Assembly (NCBI RefSeq): GCF_014397785.1
Contig: NZ_VZQQ01000006.1
Coordinates: forward strand, 1-64,000
Length of the DNA stretch: 64,000 bases
Source of the DNA: Paraburkholderia podalyriae
Lineage (GTDB): Bacteria > Pseudomonadota > Gammaproteobacteria > Burkholderiales > Burkholderiaceae
Reading direction: 5' to 3'
This document shows positions 1-8,081 of the stretch, piece after piece (within the stretch, counting starts at the first letter, position 1; the number at the start of each line of letters is the position of its first letter). The notes beneath the pieces were generated by a model. That model saw only the letters and a program-made list of their open reading frames with translations, was not told the origin of the DNA and made no database searches. Position numbers and translations under genes: made by a program.

Positions 1-224
1 GGCACGCGGTGCAGCTCGAGGCTGACTGGAGCCTCGGTTTCGCGCAAGACCCCAACGGTGCCCGCCTGGCCTGCCATACGCAGCTGCAGGAGGCGGCGCC
101 GGGTGGTTACGCGGACCTGGTGCGCGCTCAGCAACTCGCCATTGCGAGCCTGGCCGGCCGCATCGCTGAGGATGCGCGAGGCTGGGCGCAGTCGCGACAG
201 CGCGGCTGCACGCCACAGGCCTGA
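1..224 (+). CDS. C-terminal part of a PqiC-like ABC-transport auxiliary lipoprotein (partial)
   Basis: The window opens inside this gene: the frame is open from the first bases and ends with TGA at 222-224, leaving about 73 residues. The visible tail (LEADWSL near its start, then LVRAQQLAIASLAGRIA near its end) resembles the C-terminus of PqiC/YmbA-type lipoproteins, which work with MCE-domain proteins and an ABC transporter in lipid traffic between the membranes. The lipobox and the core lie outside the window. The family call rests on this tail only. The mechanosensitive channel gene follows 48 bp downstream on the same strand and could be co-transcribed. Confidence 0.5.
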   Translation, partial: HAVQLEADWSLGFAQDPNGARLACHTQLQEAAPGGYADLVRAQQLAIASLAGRIAEDARGWAQSRQRGCTPQA

Positions 225-272
225 GCCATCGCACCCCATACCCAATTACGTGCCCTTGCCGGGTCCACCATC

Positions 273-2765
273 ATGCGCAAAGTACCGTACTTCGTCTTTC
301 GTCTTGCCCTGCTGGCACTATTTAGCCTGATTCTCCCGACAGTCTGGGCAGCCACTCCGTCGGAGTTCATCGCAATTGCGCCTCTGGCATCGCCTGGCGA
401 TGACACTGAGACCCTGGCAATCCTGGGGAAGCTGCAGACTCAACAGGACCAGATCAAGCAGCGGGCATCAACGGCGGCAAGCGACGCGCAATTCGTCGAG
501 CTGCAGACAGCAATCCAGCAGCTTTCAGCTCGGGTGGACAATCTTTTGGCCACGTCATTGGTGCCGGGGCGCGCGAAATTACAGGCCCAGCTTGACGTGC
601 TCGGTCCTGCGCCGGCTGCGGGCACCAGTGTCGAAATACCGGCGGTCGCCCAGCAGCGCCTCACTATGGCGGCACAGCGGGCGCGGCTCGACGCCGAATT
701 CAGGCAGGCGGAAACCATCAGGGAGAACCTGCCGAAGCTGACTACCCAGATTGGCCGGCTGCAGCATGACCATCTGAAGAACCAGCTCGCCTTTCGCTCC
801 GGCAGCATTCTGGGCGCCCGGTTCTGGGCACCGCTGTTACAGACCGAACCGACAGACCTTGAACGGCTCAAGGTATTCAATTCGCTGATTACCGGTCAAC
901 TGCAGTCGGCGTGGCAACCGGGCGAGCGGCTCACGATCGTACTGATGCTGCTGCTCGCGCTCGGAACGTGGACAGCAGGCGCCCATCTGCTCGAACGGGC
1001 ACTGGTATGGTTTTGCCTGCACCGCCTTCCCGAGGGCCGTTTGCGACGCAGCGCGATCGCGCTGTCAACCACGCTCACCAGCGTGGCTGCCGCTGCATGC
1101 GCAGTCCGGCTCTTCTATCTTGCGTTGACTCATCACCAGCCACTCAACGCCAACCTGCAGGATTTCGCCAGCGAACTGATTACGCTCGCCCTGACCTGCG
1201 CGATGATCGCGGGACTGGGCCGGGCGCTGCTGTGCAGTGAGCGGCCCTCGTGGCGCCTGATAGGCATGGCCGATCCCGTGGCGCGCGCCATCCAGCCATT
1301 TCCCAGGATACTTGCCGCCCTGCTCATGCTCTCCGGCACGGTGGAGCAGTTCAACAGAACAGTCGATACCAGTCTGCAGATGACGCTGCTCGGTCGCGGG
1401 TTGGTGTCGCTGGTGGTCGCACTGACCATCGGCGCTGCCCTGCTGCGGGCGAACCGCGTGCGTAGTGCGCTGGCCGCCGCAGGAGAACCGCCGGAGGCCC
1501 GCTCGACCGTCGCCGGGTTGATCCACGCCGGTGTCGCCATTGCCGTCGTGGGCGCGCTGTTTTCGCTGCTGACCGGCTACATTTCGGTTGCTCGATTCCT
1601 GACCTATGAACTCGTCTGGGTCGACCTCGTCCTGTGCAGCTTCTACCTGCTGAGCAGGCTAACCCAGGACATCTGCGAAAACCTCTTCTCGGCGCGCCAC
1701 GCCAGCGGGCAAACGATCAGGCAGCTATTCGGGCTGGACGACATTCACCTCGAACAGGCTTCGACGGTGATGTCCGCGGTGGGCCGCAGCCTGCTGCTGG
1801 CGGTCGCGGTCGTCGCGCTGCTGACCGGCGGCTTCGGCACCACGCCCGCCGGCCTGGCTAGCAGCATCCTCGAGATCGTCGGCGGCAACCGGCTGCGCGG
1901 GCTGAACATCGTTCCGGATCACATCCTCAACGCGCTCCTCGCTCTGGGTATTGGCCTGTACCTGCTTCGGTCCGTGCGCAAATGGCTGGATCAGGAGTTG
2001 CTGCCCAAAACCGGTATGAGCGCCGGCATGCGAGCCACCCTCCTCGCGCTATTAGTCAACACGGGCCGCGTGCTGATCACGCTGCTGACGCTGTCGATAC
2101 TGGGTGTGCGGTGGACCAGCCTCGCATGGATCGTCAGCGCGCTGTCGGTTGGCATCGGCTTCGGGCTTCAGGAAATCGTCAAGAATTTTATCTCCGGGCT
2201 GATCCTGCTGACCGAGCGCCCGGTCAAGGTCGGGGATATGGTCAGTATTGCGGGCGTCGAGGGCGACATCCGCCGCATCAACGTTCGCGCTACCGAAATC
2301 CAGCTCGCCGACCGGTCCACGGTCATCGTTCCCAACTCCCACCTCATCTCGCAGAACCTGCGCAATGTGACGATGGGAAACCGGACCCAGGGTGTCACGA
2401 CCCTCACGCTCACCTTCCCGTTGAACATCGATCCCGAACAGGTGCGCGATCTGCTGCTCGCGGCGTACGAAGCGCACCCGTCGATACTTGATCATCCGGC
2501 ACCGTCGGTCATGTTCAGTCAGCTCGCCGCCGACGGCATCACATTGAGTGTCACCGGCTACGTTCGCAGCCCCAGGGTAACGGCTGATACGAAGAGCGAC
2601 CTGCTGTTCGACATTCTCAAGCGGTTGCGTGCAGCGGCCATTACGTTGGCGACCCCGCAGACTGTGATCGTTCGAGATCTGCGGGAAGCTGACACCTTCG
2701 TCCATGACCGCTCTCCTGACCGGAAAGGCGTTGTCCGCACGGGAGGCGGATATGTGAACGTGTAG
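273..2765 (+). CDS. Large MscS-family mechanosensitive ion channel
   Basis: This 830-residue inner-membrane protein should release solutes under hypo-osmotic stress. A signal peptide (about residues 1-26, ending VWA) leads into a helical, Gln-rich periplasmic region (about 40-190) like the DUF3772-type extension of large MscS relatives. Many transmembrane segments follow from about residue 220. The diagnostic MscS part is near the C-terminus: a glycine-rich pore helix (GIGFGLQEIVKNFISG, about 625-645), then RPVKVGDMVSI and a beta-domain with VPNSHLIS. At 830 residues it is of the long MscK/YbdG-like kind, not the short MscS kind. The ATG follows only a weak ribosome site. The last codons run into the decayed IS zone but the channel looks intact. 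Confidence 0.9.
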   Translation: MRKVPYFVFRLALLALFSLILPTVWAATPSEFIAIAPLASPGDDTETLAILGKLQTQQDQIKQRASTAASDAQFVELQTAIQQLSARVDNLLATSLVPGRAKLQAQLDVLGPAPAAGTSVEIPAVAQQRLTMAAQRARLDAEFRQAETIRENLPKLTTQIGRLQHDHLKNQLAFRSGSILGARFWAPLLQTEPTDLERLKVFNSLITGQLQSAWQPGERLTIVLMLLLALGTWTAGAHLLERALVWFCLHRLPEGRLRRSAIALSTTLTSVAAAACAVRLFYLALTHHQPLNANLQDFASELITLALTCAMIAGLGRALLCSERPSWRLIGMADPVARAIQPFPRILAALLMLSGTVEQFNRTVDTSLQMTLLGRGLVSLVVALTIGAALLRANRVRSALAAAGEPPEARSTVAGLIHAGVAIAVVGALFSLLTGYISVARFLTYELVWVDLVLCSFYLLSRLTQDICENLFSARHASGQTIRQLFGLDDIHLEQASTVMSAVGRSLLLAVAVVALLTGGFGTTPAGLASSILEIVGGNRLRGLNIVPDHILNALLALGIGLYLLRSVRKWLDQELLPKTGMSAGMRATLLALLVNTGRVLITLLTLSILGVRWTSLAWIVSALSVGIGFGLQEIVKNFISGLILLTERPVKVGDMVSIAGVEGDIRRINVRATEIQLADRSTVIVPNSHLISQNLRNVTMGNRTQGVTTLTLTFPLNIDPEQVRDLLLAAYEAHPSILDHPAPSVMFSQLAADGITLSVTGYVRSPRVTADTKSDLLFDILKRLRAAAITLATPQTVIVRDLREADTFVHDRSPDRKGVVRTGGGYVNV

Positions 2766-2787
2766 GTAGAAAGATCCTCGCGACTAC

Positions 2788-3431
2788 ATGTGGACAAGGA
2801 GCCAGTCGGCGCCGGGGCCAATGCCAGGAGGTGAGCGCCAAACCAGCCTCCGCGACATCGAGGAGCTGCTATTCGAGCGCGGGATTGTCGTCAGTTATGA
2901 AACGATCCGCCGCTGGTGCGACAAATTTGGCAACGGCTTCGCGCATCTGGTCAAAGCTGCCCGTCGCAAGCCCGGTACCATAAGGCACCTCGACGAAATG
3001 TACGTGACGCGGGGTGGCGAACGAGCCGTACCTTTTATGGCGCGCTGTCGATCAGCACGGCATTGAACTCGACATACTGCTACAGAAGCGGCGCGACAAG
3101 AGTGCAGCGAAGCGCTTCTTCAAACGCGTACTCACCTCATGTGGCGAAGTGCCACGCAAGATCGTCACCGATCAGTTGCGCAGTTATCCGGCCGCCAAGG
3201 CGGAGATCCCCGAATTGGCAAACGTCAGGCACGTGTTCGTCAAAGCCAGCGCTCGGGTGAACAACAAGAGCCGAGAATAGCCACCAGCCTACCCGAGAAC
3301 GCGAGCGGCGCATGCGGGGCTTCCGTGTTCCTGACAGCACGCAGGCTTCATTCGTTCTGTTCAGGATTGGATACGCATCCAGCTTCGTCGCTGTGCTCAT
3401 GATTACGCGACCTCCATGCTGTTTGTCGACT
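2788..3431 (+). pseudogene. Remnant of an IS6-family transposase in three frames
   Basis: Three overlapping frames together spell an IS6/IS26-type transposase. The first (2788-3066) carries SLRDIEELLFERGIVVSYET and ends after RHLDEMYV. The second (about 3014-3280) carries YLLWRAVDQHGIELDILLQ and the DDE-region piece KIVTDQLRSY. The third (from about 3262) carries RAENSHQPTRERERRMRGF, a typical C-terminal stretch of the family. Frameshifts therefore lie near 3014-3030 and 3262-3268. The N-terminus is missing (family similarity begins near 2845) and the tail runs out of frame into the neighbouring gene. No terminal inverted repeats are recognisable. It is a dead element fragment. Confidence 0.85.
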
Positions 3432-4089
3432 TGGCGAGGCTGACCTCACCAAGGTAAACGCTTTCGCCCAATTCGCACTTGCGCCACGCGTTGCCGAGGG
3501 CGTGATGGATTTCGACCCGGTAGCCGCCACTGTCCTTCACGAGACCGTCGAACCGGAAATCGCCGAAGTGGTCGGACACGGTTTCGCCTACCTTCTGATT
3601 ACCGACGTAAAGTGCGACGACCGCATCCGTGACGCATTCGACCATGTCTCCCACCCGGGCGCTGACGCTTCCCCCGATGAAGCAGGTTTCCCAACGCTCG
3701 AGGCCGCTGTACCACACGCGCGGCTTCGTACCCAGGTTTGGCCGCAGTACCTTGAGTCCCTCGCGCTGGGCCTTCTCGGCCATCGCTGCGTCATCGAGCC
3801 TGACCGTCTCGAAGACGTCGGTGGGACATGACTGCTGGCAACGCGGCTGGGGCCAGCCCTGGTCGAACAGATGGGCATCGAAAATCCAGGTCTGCGGCAG
3901 TTGCAACTCATCGTTCCAGACGATCGCCTTGTACGGGCAGGACTTCACGATGTCCTTCCGGCCCCGCGCCTTGTCCGGATCGATGATGACGATGCCGTCG
4001 GCGCGTTTGCGAATGACGTCGCCGCCCACCCGCATGCAGGGCGCTTCGTCGCAGCGGTTGCACATGACCGGCAGATGGGTGGTCAACAT
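3403..4089 (-). CDS. 5'-truncated iron-sulfur subunit like the small subunit of pyrogallol/resorcinol (trans)hydroxylases
   Basis: The 228-residue product matches, in order, the second half of the ferredoxin region and the C-terminal beta-barrel of molybdoenzyme small subunits such as pyrogallol-phloroglucinol transhydroxylase. Visible are MCNRCDEAPC (residues 9-18), an ADGIVIIDPDKA stretch, SCPYKAIVW, PRCQQSCPTDVFE and a later GTKPRVWYSG joint into a Cna-B-like barrel (about 130-215). The expected N-terminal Cys-rich segment (about 50-60 residues, first 4Fe-4S cluster) is absent, and a usual CxxC position reads WIFD. No large molybdopterin subunit is nearby. It lies between a dead transposase and the SOS-type promoter, so it is probably a non-functional fragment, although the frame is open. 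Confidence 0.65.
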   Translation of the reverse strand: MLTTHLPVMCNRCDEAPCMRVGGDVIRKRADGIVIIDPDKARGRKDIVKSCPYKAIVWNDELQLPQTWIFDAHLFDQGWPQPRCQQSCPTDVFETVRLDDAAMAEKAQREGLKVLRPNLGTKPRVWYSGLERWETCFIGGSVSARVGDMVECVTDAVVALYVGNQKVGETVSDHFGDFRFDGLVKDSGGYRVEIHHALGNAWRKCELGESVYLGEVSLAKSTNSMEVA

Positions 4090-4120
4090 CCTGCGAATTG
4101 ACTTGCATTGCGATCAAATA

Positions 4121-4154
4121 CTGTATAAATTAACAGTACTGTTTTTATATACAG
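4121..4154 (+). promoter_or_regulatory. Two tandem LexA (SOS) boxes
   Basis: CTGTATAAATTAACAG (4121-4136) and CTGTTTTTATATACAG (4139-4154) each fit CTGT-N8-ACAG, the LexA box used by E. coli and many beta-proteobacteria. They are two bases apart, so their centres lie 18 bp apart, on nearly the same helix face. The second ends 8 bp before the ATG at 4163. A TTGCAT at 4103-4108 with TATAAA at 4124-4129 (15 bp spacing) could be the promoter that the first box overlaps. Binding itself is inferred. Confidence 0.85.
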
Positions 4155-4162
4155 GATCGGTC

Positions 4163-4444
4163 ATGAACCAGCTCATCCGCATCTTGAACGACGGTGACCG
4201 CGAAACGCTTGCGTGGTTGCGCAAGCATGTCGGAGACGTGCGCGTGGCTGCTGCTGCGCGACATCTGGCAGGCAACGGCAAACCGTACCTGTCTGCGGTG
4301 TGCCGCTATCTCGGAGTACGTCCACCAAATCCTCATCAACATAGCCGGCCTGTTGAAGACTGCACGGTCGGTGATAACTATCTTGCCCAGATCCGACAGT
4401 TGCTGGAACCGCGAAACCAGGCATTGTTGAAGCGTCAACCTTGA
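4163..4444 (+). CDS. Small SOS-type protein of unknown function
   Basis: This 93-residue protein begins MNQLIRILNDGDRETLAWLR and continues with an Ala-rich helix (VRVAAAARHLAG) and a YLSAVCRYLGVRPP motif. It looks soluble and helical. I do not recognise a named family; the pattern suggests a small DNA-associated or regulatory protein, but that is a guess. The frame is open far upstream, yet that part is antisense to the iron-sulfur gene. The ATG at 4163, directly behind two LexA boxes, is the sensible start. Damage induction through LexA is the expected regulation. The next small frame starts at the A of its TGA, which suggests a two-gene operon. Confidence 0.7.
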   Translation: MNQLIRILNDGDRETLAWLRKHVGDVRVAAAARHLAGNGKPYLSAVCRYLGVRPPNPHQHSRPVEDCTVGDNYLAQIRQLLEPRNQALLKRQP

Positions 4445-4632
4445 TGATGCGAGTTGCTGCGAATCTTCCGGCAGATAACAGAATGATTAACGACTCTGTG
4501 ATTGATATGGATGTCCACGATATCAATCCTGTCTCCCTCGAACGCGTACTCCGCAGCGCGTCGCTGGATCTCCAACAGATCATTGCAACGGTCGCAAGTC
4601 GTTACCTCAACAATGACCGTCACCGTTACTAA
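4444..4632 (+). CDS. Small hypothetical protein coupled to the SOS gene
   Basis: A 62-residue frame whose ATG (4444-4446) shares its first base with the TGA of the gene before it, an arrangement typical of translational coupling; a second ATG follows at 4447. The product is acidic in its first half (RMINDSVIDMDVHDINP) with a helical LDLQQIIATVASRYL segment. No family is recognised. Codon use is closer to neutral composition than in the GC-rich flanks, so this could be a chance frame. The support is the coupling and the shared promoter. Confidence 0.4.
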   Translation: MMRVAANLPADNRMINDSVIDMDVHDINPVSLERVLRSASLDLQQIIATVASRYLNNDRHRY

Positions 4633-5356
4633 AACTAAAGCGGCGCGCAATTGCCGACCTGGCGGACGCCGCTGACAATCGACGAACAGGTCTTTGAGAA
4701 TCGGGGCTTCCGGCGAGGCACAACGAGAAAGTGCGCTCGACGTTTGTCCGATTTTGCGACAGTCGTTTGTCCGGGATGGATCTCGACGAACCCGTCGACT
4801 GGCGACGTGACGACGACAGCTTGCCAACTGTGTACCTGCTCGTGCGCGCACTGATGCAGACCGACGCTCCCGATGTGGCCACTCAGGACTAATGCGCCGA
4901 TATTGGTCGTTGGCCGTTATAGTTTCAGGTGCGCTCCAGAAAGTTCAGAGTTAAGCGAACCAAACTCCAGATAGTTCAAACTTAAGTGAACCGCAGGTTC
5001 AGAGTTGGCTGAGCAGTACGCCCCGAAAGCATTATCAAAGCGGCATGACCAATTCAAAATTAAATGAATCTCGACAGCTGGCGAGGTTTTGCCGCGACCG
5101 GGGCTACGCGCGCGCCGCGGCGCAGTCGTGGGCGCCGGCAGCGATTCCAGCAAAAACAAACACTTGCGACGAGATTCAACGATTGACGCCGGGCCGCAAA
5201 GGGGCAATACCGCAGCCAAACGTCAGCCGTGCACGGCAATCCGTGTCGACGGATTTCCCATCCCCGGGGGAAACCCTCACCTGATTAAGCATAAGCCTGC
5301 AAGGTCCAACGAGCCGCGACAACAACCGGTTCGTCCCGCTCAGCTCACTTCCCAAC
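4633..5356. other. Gene-poor stretch with IS-end-like repeats and no confident gene
   Basis: No frame here has convincing coding character. A short frame ending at 4892 (downstream of a GTG at 4731) is open but unrecognised. The middle part is clearly AT-richer than the surroundings and contains the imperfect direct repeats listed separately. From 5040 to 5356 nothing is recognisable beyond the 3' flank of the minus-strand secreted-protein gene. Together with the IS6 remnant 1.3 kb away this looks like a scar of old mobile elements. Confidence 0.5.
4934..5015. repeat. Imperfect direct repeats resembling an insertion-sequence end
   Basis: Two adjacent copies, starting CTCCAGAAAGTTCAGAGTTA at 4934 and CTCCAGATAGTTCAAACTTA at 4965, have a 31 bp period and both continue into AAGYGAACC. 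A third, shorter copy (GTTCAGAGTTGGCTGAGC) lies near 4997-5015. Multiple short direct repeats of this kind are known from the ends of some insertion sequences (IS21-like elements), so this may be an orphan end. No matching transposase is adjacent. Confidence 0.55.
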
Positions 5357-5746
5357 TCACTTCTGCGCGCGCGGGTGCAACGCATTACCCGCCATCCACT
5401 TGAGCCGTTCGCAGTTGACCTTGATGCGCGCCGCGAATTCCTGCGGATCGCGCTCACGCAGCGCGTTCATCTGGCTATTGGTCTTGTCGGCGCGCTGCCA
5501 GCCCGTGTCCCAATGCTGATCGAAATCCGTCACACCCGTCAGTACCCTTCGGAGCCGCTCCTTGTAGGCGCCGATGCGCTCGGGCGACACGTCGCAGAAC
5601 GCCTGCGCGAAGCTCGCGCGCTCGCCCGCTGTCTCCGCGCTCATGTCGGCGTTGCTCGCGCCGTTCGCGAGCGGCGCGGCGAGCGACAGCATCGACAGAC
5701 AGAGCGCTGCGCAAAACGGCCGGTAGCGATACGATAGGTTCTTCAT
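5357..5746 (-). CDS. Exported protein of unknown function
   Basis: The 129-residue product starts MKNLSYRYRPFCAALCLSML and has a clear signal peptide ending near residue 30 (PLANGAS). The mature part is charged and probably helical, with two cysteines (AFCDVSPERIG and KVNCERLKW) that could form a disulfide in the periplasm. No family is recognised. It stands alone, with about 280 bp to the divergent gene at 6028. The start has a reasonable purine-rich site just upstream (AGGAGTCGAAC). Confidence 0.65.
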   Translation of the reverse strand: MKNLSYRYRPFCAALCLSMLSLAAPLANGASNADMSAETAGERASFAQAFCDVSPERIGAYKERLRRVLTGVTDFDQHWDTGWQRADKTNSQMNALRERDPQEFAARIKVNCERLKWMAGNALHPRAQK

Positions 5747-6027
5747 GTTCGACTCCTGACGATCCTTCGTGGCGACCAGGGATTGTCCCGATCTTCAACG
5801 CCGCCTCGCTGATTGTGTCCTGATTGCACTGCACGATGGCGTTTTCGCGCGCTATCGGATGCATCGCGTGGTCAAGCCGCGGTGCTACGCTCGTTGAAGC
5901 AGCATTCGCGACGTGCCCGTCCGGGGGCGAACAACCAGCTCGAACCGGACGCGCAACAAGCACATAACGAAAGCACGACACGAAATCAAACACAAAAAGG
6001 CGAGACATCGCTGCGGGAGTGACTGCG

Positions 6028-6579
6028 ATGGCATTTAGAACATATACCGTACTGACGCTGTTGGTGATGAGCACTGCCGCATTCGCGTGGCGGCCCGTCA
6101 CCTATCCGATTCGAAGCCAGAGCCCTTACGAGCGCGGCGTCGACAACGCGATGTGCTACGCCGAGGCGAACCGGTCGACCGGGGTCAACATGGCCCACGA
6201 GTCGCAGATTCCGCAGCGTCGGCCGCCGGCGGCCAAAGGTGCGTCGACCGGCGTACCGTCGAAGCCGCCGCTTCCACCCAGTTCCTTCTCAGCCGCGCCG
6301 CTGCCGTGGAGCGCGAGCGCGCCCGAAGCCGCGAGCGCGCCGATGGCGGGCGAGCAAGCGCCTGGCGGCGCATCGTCGGCGAAACCCGTGAACGAAGCTG
6401 CGGCCGGCGCCAGCGCGAGCGCGGCACCCGGCGCGTCGGATGGGGCGGCCGCTTCGATGCAGGCCAATGCGGCATCGAACGTGAAGCTGCCGCCGCTGCC
6501 CGCGCCCGAGCCGCCGATGACGCGCTATTGGGCCGCCTACGGCGCGTGCATGCAGGCGCGCGGTTACGTCGTCCAGTAG
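6028..6579 (+). CDS. Exported Ala/Pro-rich protein of unknown function
   Basis: The 183-residue product has a signal peptide (FRTYTVLTLLVMSTAAFAW), a short N-terminal part with one cysteine (VDNAMCYAEANRS), a long low-complexity Ala/Ser/Pro linker (about 65-150), and a conserved-looking end, MTRYWAAYGACMQARGYVVQ, the kind of small motif seen at the tail of many Burkholderia cell-envelope proteins. The two cysteines could pair across the linker. The ATG at 6028 is chosen because GGGAG lies 8 bases before it; an upstream GTG at 6019 overlaps that site. Function unknown; the next gene follows on the same strand after 87 bp. Confidence 0.7.
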   Translation: MAFRTYTVLTLLVMSTAAFAWRPVTYPIRSQSPYERGVDNAMCYAEANRSTGVNMAHESQIPQRRPPAAKGASTGVPSKPPLPPSSFSAAPLPWSASAPEAASAPMAGEQAPGGASSAKPVNEAAAGASASAAPGASDGAAASMQANAASNVKLPPLPAPEPPMTRYWAAYGACMQARGYVVQ

Positions 6580-6666
6580 TCCGGGCGACGCCGCCTGCGA
6601 GCGTCGTTGCATTCATTCTCTTTCTTTGATGGCGCCGGCCTTCGGCGCCAGTGGAGCGACACGGCC

Positions 6667-8022
6667 ATGCCGCGCGACACGACCTCCGATCAGCCATTCT
6701 TTCACCACTGCGCATGCTGCGGCGTGCCGCTGCCGGGCCGCTTTTCGCCGTGTCCCGCGTGCCATGCGCTGCCGATTGATTCGTTCGATTCGGCCGACAA
6801 GCCCGGCGAGCGCACCGCGCGATCCCGAGCGCTGAGCGTACCAGGCACGCAGTTCGAACCGCTGCCAGCAGCCGCGAGTTTGCCCGCGGACCGTTCGTCG
6901 CGACGCTCCGCGCAAACGAAGATGAGCCCCTACGATCTGGTCGACGAAGCGACCTTCGAGCCCAGCGGCCGTCGACGGCGGCACCCGCTCGCGTTGGCCG
7001 CATTCGCGCTCGCGACGCTGGGCGCCGCGTATGTCGGCTTCGTTCTTGTCAACGGCGACGATGCGAGCGTCGACACGCCGGTCACGGCTTTCGGCACGGT
7101 GCACTCGGAGAAGCCTGCGCAGAACGTCGCGCCGAATGCGGCGCCGTCTGTCGCCGTGGCGGCGCAGTCGGCCGCGCCGCAGCCCGCGTCGAGCGTCGCC
7201 CAACCGCCGCGTCCCGTTGTCGTCGCGCGGCAGCAACCGGCGCCCGCGCCCGCGGCCCCCGTCGCGTCACCGGCACCCCCGATCGTCGCGATCGCGCCAT
7301 CGTCGCCGCCCGTCGTTACGACTGCGCCGAGCACCGCGCCATTGACACCACCCGTCGTGGCGACCGCGCCCGCGGTAGTACCATCGTCATCGCGCGTCCT
7401 GGCGACTGCGCCGAGTGCCGCGCCATCGTCACCCCCGGTCGTTGCGGCCACGCCCACCGCAGCGCGACTGTCACCGCCCGTCGTTGCGGCCACGCCCACC
7501 GCAGCGCCAACGACGAAATCGAGTGCTGCCATCGCCGCGCCCACGCCGCGCGGCACGGCAGTCGCGTCGATCAACACCGGCACCAACACGACGGCCGCCA
7601 CGCTCACTCGAGCCGACCAGCTCCGCGCCGACGCCGAGCGTCATCTGAAAGCCGCGCACGGCTATCTGCAACGAGGCAATCTGTCGGCGACCAAAGCGCG
7701 CCTCGCGGCGGCAATCACCGCACAGCCGGACAATCGCGACGCGCGCAGCATGCGCGCCCACGTGAGCACGCTAGAGCAGCAACGCGACGCGTTGCTGAGT
7801 CTCGCGCGCGGCTGCAGCACCATCGGACATTGGGAGTGCGCGTCGCACAACGCAAACGAAGCGTTGCGGATCGATTCGAGCAGTAAGGCCGCGCAGCGGC
7901 TCGTCGCGCTCGCGTCGCAGGAGTCGGCGTGGCAAACCCTACCGCCGCCGCTGCAAGAGTCGCGCGAATTGCGCGATCAGGGCGATCAGGGCGATCTGCG
8001 CGATCTGCTGCGTCATCACTAA
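6667..8022 (+). CDS. Zinc-ribbon, single-pass membrane protein with Pro/Ala linker and TPR-like domain
   Basis: The 451-residue protein begins with a zinc-ribbon-like CxxC pair (CACCGVPLPGRFSPCPACHA, about residues 14-36). A charged segment and one membrane helix follow (LALAAFALATLGAAYVGFVL, about 105-125), then a long Pro/Ala/Val linker (about 140-300) containing a 42 bp DNA repeat, and a helical TPR-like domain (ADAERHLKAAHGYLQRGNL onward). The likely topology is a cytoplasmic Zn ribbon and a periplasmic helical domain joined by an extended linker; Pal or FimV-like cell-wall proteins look similar. ATG 6667 is preferred over an upstream TTG (6607) because of a GGAG 10 bases before it. No specific function is recognised. 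Confidence 0.7.
   Translation: MPRDTTSDQPFFHHCACCGVPLPGRFSPCPACHALPIDSFDSADKPGERTARSRALSVPGTQFEPLPAAASLPADRSSRRSAQTKMSPYDLVDEATFEPSGRRRRHPLALAAFALATLGAAYVGFVLVNGDDASVDTPVTAFGTVHSEKPAQNVAPNAAPSVAVAAQSAAPQPASSVAQPPRPVVVARQQPAPAPAAPVASPAPPIVAIAPSSPPVVTTAPSTAPLTPPVVATAPAVVPSSSRVLATAPSAAPSSPPVVAATPTAARLSPPVVAATPTAAPTTKSSAAIAAPTPRGTAVASINTGTNTTAATLTRADQLRADAERHLKAAHGYLQRGNLSATKARLAAAITAQPDNRDARSMRAHVSTLEQQRDALLSLARGCSTIGHWECASHNANEALRIDSSSKAAQRLVALASQESAWQTLPPPLQESRELRDQGDQGDLRDLLRHH
7438..7507 (+). repeat. 42 bp tandem repeat inside the Pro/Ala linker
   Basis: The segment beginning GTCGTTGCGGCCACGCCCAC occurs at 7438 and again at 7480, with 28 identical bases and a 42 bp period, so each unit encodes 14 residues (PPVVAATPTAA type). 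More degenerate copies lie just upstream. Being in frame, gain or loss of units would lengthen or shorten the linker without disrupting the protein. Confidence 0.75.
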
Positions 8023-8081
8023 GGACTTCGAGGTATCTCGCGGGACGGCGGCACCACGGACGCGCCGCGCGGGCAGCAGTG

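Noticed and set aside
3629..4162. Upstream extension of the SOS-controlled frame
   Set aside because: It runs antisense through the iron-sulfur gene and across both LexA boxes; a start at 4163 fits the promoter.
4731..4892. Short open frame with GTG start (53 residues)
   Set aside because: No ribosome site at a good distance, no recognised relative and no clear promoter; kept only as a possibility.
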